A DNA stretch of 8,442 nt from contig DMYM01000043.1 in assembly GCA_003483645.1 (NCBI GenBank), positions 1-8,442 on the forward strand. Direction: 5' to 3'. Below, piece by piece: positions 7,401 through 8,442 of this stretch. The DNA comes from Verrucomicrobiales bacterium. Lineage in GTDB: Bacteria; Verrucomicrobiota; Verrucomicrobiia; Verrucomicrobiales; Akkermansiaceae. The notes beneath the pieces were generated by a model that saw only the letters and a program-made list of their open reading frames with translations, made no database searches and was not told where the DNA came from. Both the position numbers and the translations under genes were made by a program. The stretch's first letter is position 1, and the number at the start of each line of letters is the position of its first letter.

Positions 7401-8442
7401 CCTGTAACGGCAGGCTGAAGTCCGCGGATACCCAACCGGAATCTCCCCCGTTGTTGATGTGCACCAGGGAGTTGTTCGCGTCATCCCCGTAGCGCACGCC
7501 ATCGATATCGAAAACCGCTTCTCCAAACTCGCTTGCCTCAAGTGGGTCGCTATTAACCAGACGATAGCGGAAACTGATTTCCAGGGTAGCGGCCGCCGCC
7601 AGGGTAAAGCTCTGCATGAAGGCACCCGAGGTCGCATGGGGACCCGGCACAAACCGATTATCGAGTCCGCCTATCACCACCTGCATTCCAGCCCCCGAAA
7701 ACCCACCCGACGGATCGATAACCCCTGCCGCATATGCGGCTTGGTTTGTCCCGAAGGCATCGGCCACGAAGACAAACCCTCCCCCCCCGCCCTGCAGACT
7801 GATATCAATTCCGACGTCAGAACTCCCGAGACTCCCCTGGTGAACCTCGACCGCAATGGTATTTATCCCTGCCACCAGCACCCCGGCCACGTCCAGCTCC
7901 ACATCGTTATATGTCGACTCATTGCCGTCCTGGGCGAAGGTGTTGGAATCGATCGCGGCGTTCGGCATGAAGATCGATCCCACCTCCACTCCGTTGATAT
8001 AGATGATGCAGCCATCGTCCACCGCCAGATTCGCAACCCAGTCTCCCTCGGCAGCCTCCTCTGCGGTGAGGGTGAAGGTGTTCCGGAACAGGTAGGTGGT
8101 GATCATGTTCTGACCGTTGGGTCCATCACCAATCCCAAGGAGAAGGTCGGGAGTGTCCGGAGGAAAGGCCTCTACAATGCCACCCTGCAACGGGAGCGAC
8201 CCGGACAACCAGGGCCCGATGCTCGATGACGCGACCTCGAAGTCTACCCTGTTCCAGTCCCTCCCGGCGCCATCCAAGGGATAGCTGTGGTCCGCGCCCA
8301 CCTGATTCTCCAGTTTATCGAGGTAATCCCATTCCCCATCAAAAACCGGAATGAATCCTCCCGGATTCGTGTCGAAATCCACGGAAATGATCGGGCCCGA
8401 CTTGGTGTTGAGAACGAGGTCCTCGGTAGTATCGTAGCGGTC
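754..8442 (-). CDS. Giant secreted protein with Tandem-95 repeats, lamin-tail domains and a CotH-like kinase domain (5'-partial)
   Basis: The frame is open from the right edge to TGA at 756-754, giving 2562 visible residues. The first in-frame start-like codon is GTG at 8382, but 20 more in-frame residues (DRYDTTEDLVLNTKSG...) precede it and fit the start of a Tandem-95 repeat, so the true start and any signal peptide lie outside the window. Numbering from GTG 8382 as residue 1, the order is: jelly-roll A1 (about 10-198), jelly-roll B1 (200-363), Tandem-95 repeats (365-1193, with module A2 at 568-733), LTD1 (1195-1370), linker, CotH-like domain (1492-1854), LTD2-4 (1874-2314), Ig/PKD-like (2322-2409) and a C-terminal module (2410-2542). 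Only six Cys are visible, and Asp/Gly-rich beta repeats dominate, as expected of an exported protein. Family knowledge: such proteins are common in Verrucomicrobiota and mostly uncharacterised. Inferred role: surface adhesion or carbohydrate contact, plus possible phosphotransfer by the CotH domain. No membrane anchor is seen at the C-terminus. Confidence 0.93.
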   Translation of the reverse strand, partial: DRYDTTEDLVLNTKSGPIISVDFDTNPGGFIPVFDGEWDYLDKLENQVGADHSYPLDGAGRDWNRVDFEVASSSIGPWLSGSLPLQGGIVEAFPPDTPDLLLGIGDGPNGQNMITTYLFRNTFTLTAEEAAEGDWVANLAVDDGCIIYINGVEVGSIFMPNAAIDSNTFAQDGNESTYNDVELDVAGVLVAGINTIAVEVHQGSLGSSDVGIDISLQGGGGGFVFVADAFGTNQAAYAAGVIDPSGGFSGAGMQVVIGGLDNRFVPGPHATSGAFMQSFTLAAAATLEISFRYRLVNSDPLEASEFGEAVFDIDGVRYGDDANNSLVHINNGGDSGWVSADFSLPLQAGNHTFALGAYTDGTTRDNEQIRAYFDDISVTQGIGSGGGVLENDTVGGNASTVVVLPPEHGVVSMAPDGVFIYTPVVNFFGTDSFTYEVTDASGTSEPATVIIEVQAVNDRPVAVPETYAVAEDASLAVDLPGEGVLDNDSDPESGDLSAVEGEDVEHGSLTLNSDGTFIYTPDDDFFGTDSFSYRTSDGSLQSGLTVVTLIVDPRPDAPVTRDDSYVVPENAVLEVSVAGGAGGGAETVVPYGSEWRFDDTGTDLGSEWREPGYNDSQWNSGPAELGYGDGDEESEIGFGGDPQDKHPTTYFRRTFMVEDTDAIVSGACRVFRDDGVVVFLNGTRIGIDNIDANPSYDDFAQSAVDDGNLEIELPPVPPALFVAGDNILAVEIHQSDPQSSDLSFNLELEVVRGARTGLLDNDTDLDGVGLTSAVESGPAHGSVILNVDGTFLYTPGLNFEGEDSFVYRASNGAASSLGMVTINVLPGLNDIPETQPDVYSPGEDTEYVRSASQGVLANDVDPDEEVMTATLVSSTSHGVLTFNGDGSFSYLPARNYFGPDSFTYTASDGKSVSPVESVTLNVINAEDIPETISDVYAIDPGGWIIIDEQDGVLANDFDPDGTTLVAELVDPATSGDLILSPEGSFFYRAADGSPGAVTFTYRANDGVLASPETTVTIHLDRAPNGVADTYGVQEDASRTVASAEGVLSNDSDAENDPLAAILLSPPAHGLLVLGQDGSFSYTPEPDFEGTDAFTYTAMDGVRTSGSVAVNLTVSGINDPPVTMDDSYLAILNQELSINAAAGVLVNDFDIDSAALVASLVNPPAHGEVILNGDGSFVYTHPPGFTGTDSFTYRVRDGSLGSGPGKVTIQIGGASDAIVINEIMYHPGSGNVAHEFLELTNIGDGPVKVEDWSFTNGINFTFPDLTIPAGGFLVVAADPAEFTAIYGAVDQLAGGWTGSLSNRGETIRLIDEKEEQVDEVSYHDQGEWATRTRVTDAGEPGWTWEAAHDGTGESLELIQTGLTNKSGQNWRASEGGATPGAVNSAALDESAMAPLVQDVTHRPLVPRSTDIVTIRARLRDTSMSGLTATLFYRVSVLEAPEFSSTSMVDDGLHNDGDANDGVFGATLPAMDDATIIEFYLSATDGSNVRTWPAPTSIGQVANLHYQVDDEPNPEGEGIYRLIMTRAESRVFSDVDRDSNAQHHCTLIADDCSGPVVRYQCGVRVRGASSRRDNPPPMRINLPRDRPWNGSSQMNLNTQYTWLQFIGMKLFQASDLPAPDSKRIAFRWNGNDPARDRQEDYGSFVHLQPLNFEFVDEKMSRDPQGNLYKKVRPDVNWAYRGGDLDRYGRDGWGKQTNGSENDWTDLDEFLRVMNRADNDPDYIDQVEVVANLDQWMRWFAVETLIANGETNASNGTDDDYSMYRGVVDPRFLFIPHDLDTILGRGDGSRITDPEHTLFDMVRSGQTLGPLVPLFEEPAIRIRYFQALRSLIQTSFSKRRFDALLSNHLSDWVPQNVIDDLIDFMDARRTYVRGVVDGELGPAPPLLGPTTLTSENSPHGTLFLSEVLAVNESAHEVDGKFPDYIELGNTGLTRSLGGYSITDDPSEPRKFVFPAGTSIGSGQRLMLYADSGPGQGIRLGFSLNGAGEYVLLFNSAGTLVDSVVFGPQVENLSIGRTGPGEINWVLTLPTPGALNQPHSLGNPAGLRLNEWLSKPEVVYTQDFLELYNPEPLPISIGGALITDDPLNLTRSAVLPALSFVGGGGFAVLEAVGTSANGPSELPFKLGAAYGWVAIYGSNRVEIDRVHTVCDAPDQSQGRATDGASLYVQFAVPTPGFSNSTDLSAESRVLESLRITEIMYHPVQFADAEFIEVRNVGNLPINLEGVEFTKGIEFEFPDMILAPGEYAVVVSDEDVFQAVHGFGVNIAGEWSGKLDNDQDRLRLEIVDLNAVVHDFIYRDSWYPSTDGGGYSLVIIDEYGNPGRWGEKESWTSAGAGGGSPGAGSGFFVFGGVDQEIVLPADATLNATVHYGSLDRAAVTLNWILENGPAVATFGNGSNEDTTVTVPVAGRYTFALIATPDAGPFQTGEVTIIFRDSYQAWVVRQFGNPDAVGARRAADEDGDGVPNLVEFALGLDPYLADADALVTPFRSPGGELSLVYFRSYLSEDYQVVPEVSSDLVSWQSGPAFVSEIVLTATDQGEWIQASDLFAYDGVTPRFIRLRVDSPE
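1440..1881 (-). other. Lamin-tail domain LTD4
   Basis: About residues 2167-2314. It starts SLRITEIMYHPVQFADAEFI, then EVRNVGNLPINLEG, IEFEFPDMILAPGEYAVVV, WSGKLDNDQDRLRL and SWYPSTDGGGYSLV. It is closest to LTD1 (EIMYHP, GIxFxFPD, AGxWxGxL). It ends in a Gly/Ala/Ser-rich linker (GAGGGSPGAGSG). Confidence 0.83.
1915..2330 (-). other. Lamin-tail domain LTD3
   Basis: About residues 2017-2156. It starts GLRLNEWLSKPEVVYTQDFL, has LELYNPEPLPISIGG and ALITDDPLNLTRSAVLP, and ends PTPGFSNST. It is the same subtype as LTD2 (ITDDP and PTPG motifs in register), which suggests a tandem duplication. Confidence 0.8.
2340..2760 (-). other. Lamin-tail domain LTD2
   Basis: About residues 1874-2013. It starts GTLFLSEVLAVNESAHEVDG, then has DYIELGNTG, GGYSITDDPSEPRKFVFPAG, GFSLNGAGEYVLLF, and ends PTPGALNQP. 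This is the 'GGYxITDDP...FVFPAG' subtype of lamin-tail domain. It directly follows the CotH domain and is paired with LTD3. Confidence 0.82.
2820..3910 (-). other. CotH-like kinase domain
   Basis: About residues 1492-1854. Visible landmarks are GIYRLIM, CGVRVRGASSRR (1539-1548), LNFEFVDEKM and NLYKK in the substrate/nucleotide lobe, NLDQWMRWFAVETLIANGET, GTDDDYSMYR (D1735-Y1738) and FIPHDLDTILGRGDG (H1754-D1757). The HDLD motif and the preceding DDYxxYR fit the metal- and ATP-handling residues of the CotH fold. Bacillus CotH is an atypical kinase that phosphorylates spore-coat proteins. Verrucomicrobial versions embedded in LTD proteins have no proven substrate. Key acidic residues appear intact, so this copy need not be a pseudokinase, but activity is not shown. 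Three Cys cluster at 1523, 1530 and 1539. Confidence 0.82.
3950..4265 (-). other. Beta-rich linker domain between LTD1 and CotH
   Basis: About residues 1373-1477. It includes DVTHRPLVPRSTDIVTIRAR, TLFYRVSVLE, MVDDGLHNDGDANDGVFG and IIEFYLSATDG. The 'DDG-H-DGxANDGVFGA...FYLxAxD' pattern is the common bridging Ig/FN3-like segment seen between lamin-tail and CotH domains in such proteins. The DGDANDG stretch is a likely calcium loop. Confidence 0.6.
4270..4800 (-). other. Lamin-tail domain LTD1 plus verrucomicrobial extension
   Basis: It begins IVINEIMYHPGSGNVAHEFLE and continues with ELTNIGDGPV, FTFPDLTIPAGGFLVVA and GSLSNRGETIRLID, ending near the ATPGAVNS motif. 'NEIMYHP...EFLEL-N' is the hallmark start of bacterial lamin-tail (Ig-like) domains that flank CotH domains. 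LTDs occur in secreted and surface proteins and nucleases; a binding or scaffolding role is inferred. LTD1 belongs to the same subtype as LTD4 after the CotH domain. Confidence 0.85.
6180..6682 (-). other. Jelly-roll module A2 inserted inside Tandem-95 repeat 3
   Basis: About residues 568-733. Motifs in order are YGSEWRFDDTG, ELGYGDGDEES, TTYFRRTF, FRDDGVVVFLNGTRIG and NILAVEIHQSDPQSSD, ending EVVRGARTG. All key positions match module A1 (TTYxFR, DDG-NG, AVExHQ-SSD). A2 is closer to the usual form of this module, with the 'LGYGDGDE' segment that A1 has replaced by LLGIGDGPNG. It is preceded by an Ala/Gly linker containing a G9 tract, and afterwards the cadherin-like repeat resumes at LLDNDTD. 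Confidence 0.75.
6692..6700 (-). repeat. G9 homopolymer (coding strand) in Gly linker before module A2
   Basis: Nine consecutive C on the plus strand, G on the coding strand, reading GCG GGG GGG GGT. It encodes part of the AGGG linker between the interrupted repeat 3 and module A2. A tract of this length in coding DNA is prone to polymerase slippage and to sequencing error. Confidence 0.9.
7300..7780 (-). other. Second beta-sandwich module B1 within the giant protein
   Basis: About residues 200-363. It begins FVFVADAFG, contains LEISFRYRLVN, AVFDIDGVRYGDD and NHTFALGAY, and ends with AYFDDISVTQ. The final 'FDDISV' strand and the alternating hydrophobic pattern are typical of jelly-roll carbohydrate-binding or MAM/LamG-like modules. 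I cannot assign a precise family. Only one copy is present, placed between A1 and the resumed Tandem-95 repeat 1. Confidence 0.5.
7781..7788 (-). repeat. G8 homopolymer (coding strand) in Gly linker after module A1
   Basis: Eight consecutive C on the plus strand, reading GGC GGG GGG GGA GGG on the coding strand. It encodes the GGGGG linker between module A1 and module B1. Confidence 0.9.
7790..8355 (-). other. Jelly-roll (galactose-binding-like) module A1 within the giant protein
   Basis: About residues 10-198. It starts at the GEWDYLD motif, then shows TTYLFRNTFTL, AVDDGCIIYINGVEVG and NTIAVEVHQGSLGSSD. The order 'W-YLD ... TTYFRxxF ... DDGxxxYxNGxEV ... AVExHQ-SSD' is a beta-sandwich module I recognise from many verrucomicrobial and planctomycetal secreted proteins, where it resembles carbohydrate- or galactose-binding domains. 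It ends at a GGGGG linker encoded by a G8 tract. Its ligand cannot be told from the sequence. It is homologous to module A2 in the same protein. Confidence 0.7.

Noticed and set aside
6103..7407. Long plus-strand open frame (434 codons) opposite the Tandem-95 repeats
   Set aside because: Antisense to well-supported repeats; its His/Arg/Ile-rich translation mirrors the Asp/Gly-rich coding strand. No start context or domain supports it.

Overview
The window is about 60% GC and almost wholly coding on the minus strand. It holds two partial genes: a giant extracellular multidomain protein whose 5' end lies beyond base 8442, and downstream of it the first part of a penicillin-binding protein 2 (MrdA-like) gene that runs off the left edge at base 1. 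The giant protein combines Tandem-95 cadherin-like repeats, lamin-tail domains, a CotH-type kinase-like domain and a 'DEDGDGVPNLVEFALGLDP' C-terminal module. That combination, and the HDLDTILGRGDG version of the CotH active-site motif, are typical of Verrucomicrobiota (and to some extent Planctomycetota). I infer a verrucomicrobial genome or metagenome contig; no rRNA or marker gene is present to confirm it.

Layout from 8442 down to 1 (direction of transcription). Bases 8442-8356: start of Tandem-95 repeat 1. Bases 8355-7790: jelly-roll module A1. Bases 7780-7300: second jelly-roll-like module B1. Bases 7290-4804: Tandem-95 repeats 1 (resumed) to 7, with repeat 3 interrupted by a second copy of module A (6682-6180). 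Bases 4800-4270: LTD1. Bases 4265-3950: a beta-rich linker. Bases 3910-2820: CotH-like kinase domain. Bases 2760-1440: LTD2, LTD3 and LTD4. Bases 1415-1155: an Ig/PKD-like domain. Bases 1150-754: a calcium-loop plus beta C-terminal domain, ending in TGA at 756-754. Bases 753 to about 578 are a short gap with no convincing terminator or gene. The PBP2-like frame occupies the rest down to base 1.

The most notable structure is that modules A1/B1 and A2 are spliced into two different Tandem-95 repeats at the same internal site, just before the 'GVLxND' motif. The two halves of each interrupted repeat make one normal repeat when rejoined. Also worth a second look: G8 and G9 tracts exactly at module boundaries, an a-[CotH]-b-b-a arrangement of lamin-tail subtypes, and a PBP2 frame whose membrane anchor is encoded but has no in-frame ATG, GTG or TTG ahead of it.

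The two genes share a strand, but nothing visible links them functionally. The giant protein is probably a secreted or surface-anchored adhesin-like protein carrying a kinase-fold domain. The PBP2-like protein acts in peptidoglycan synthesis at the cytoplasmic membrane. I see no tRNA, rRNA, CRISPR array, insertion sequence or attachment site.
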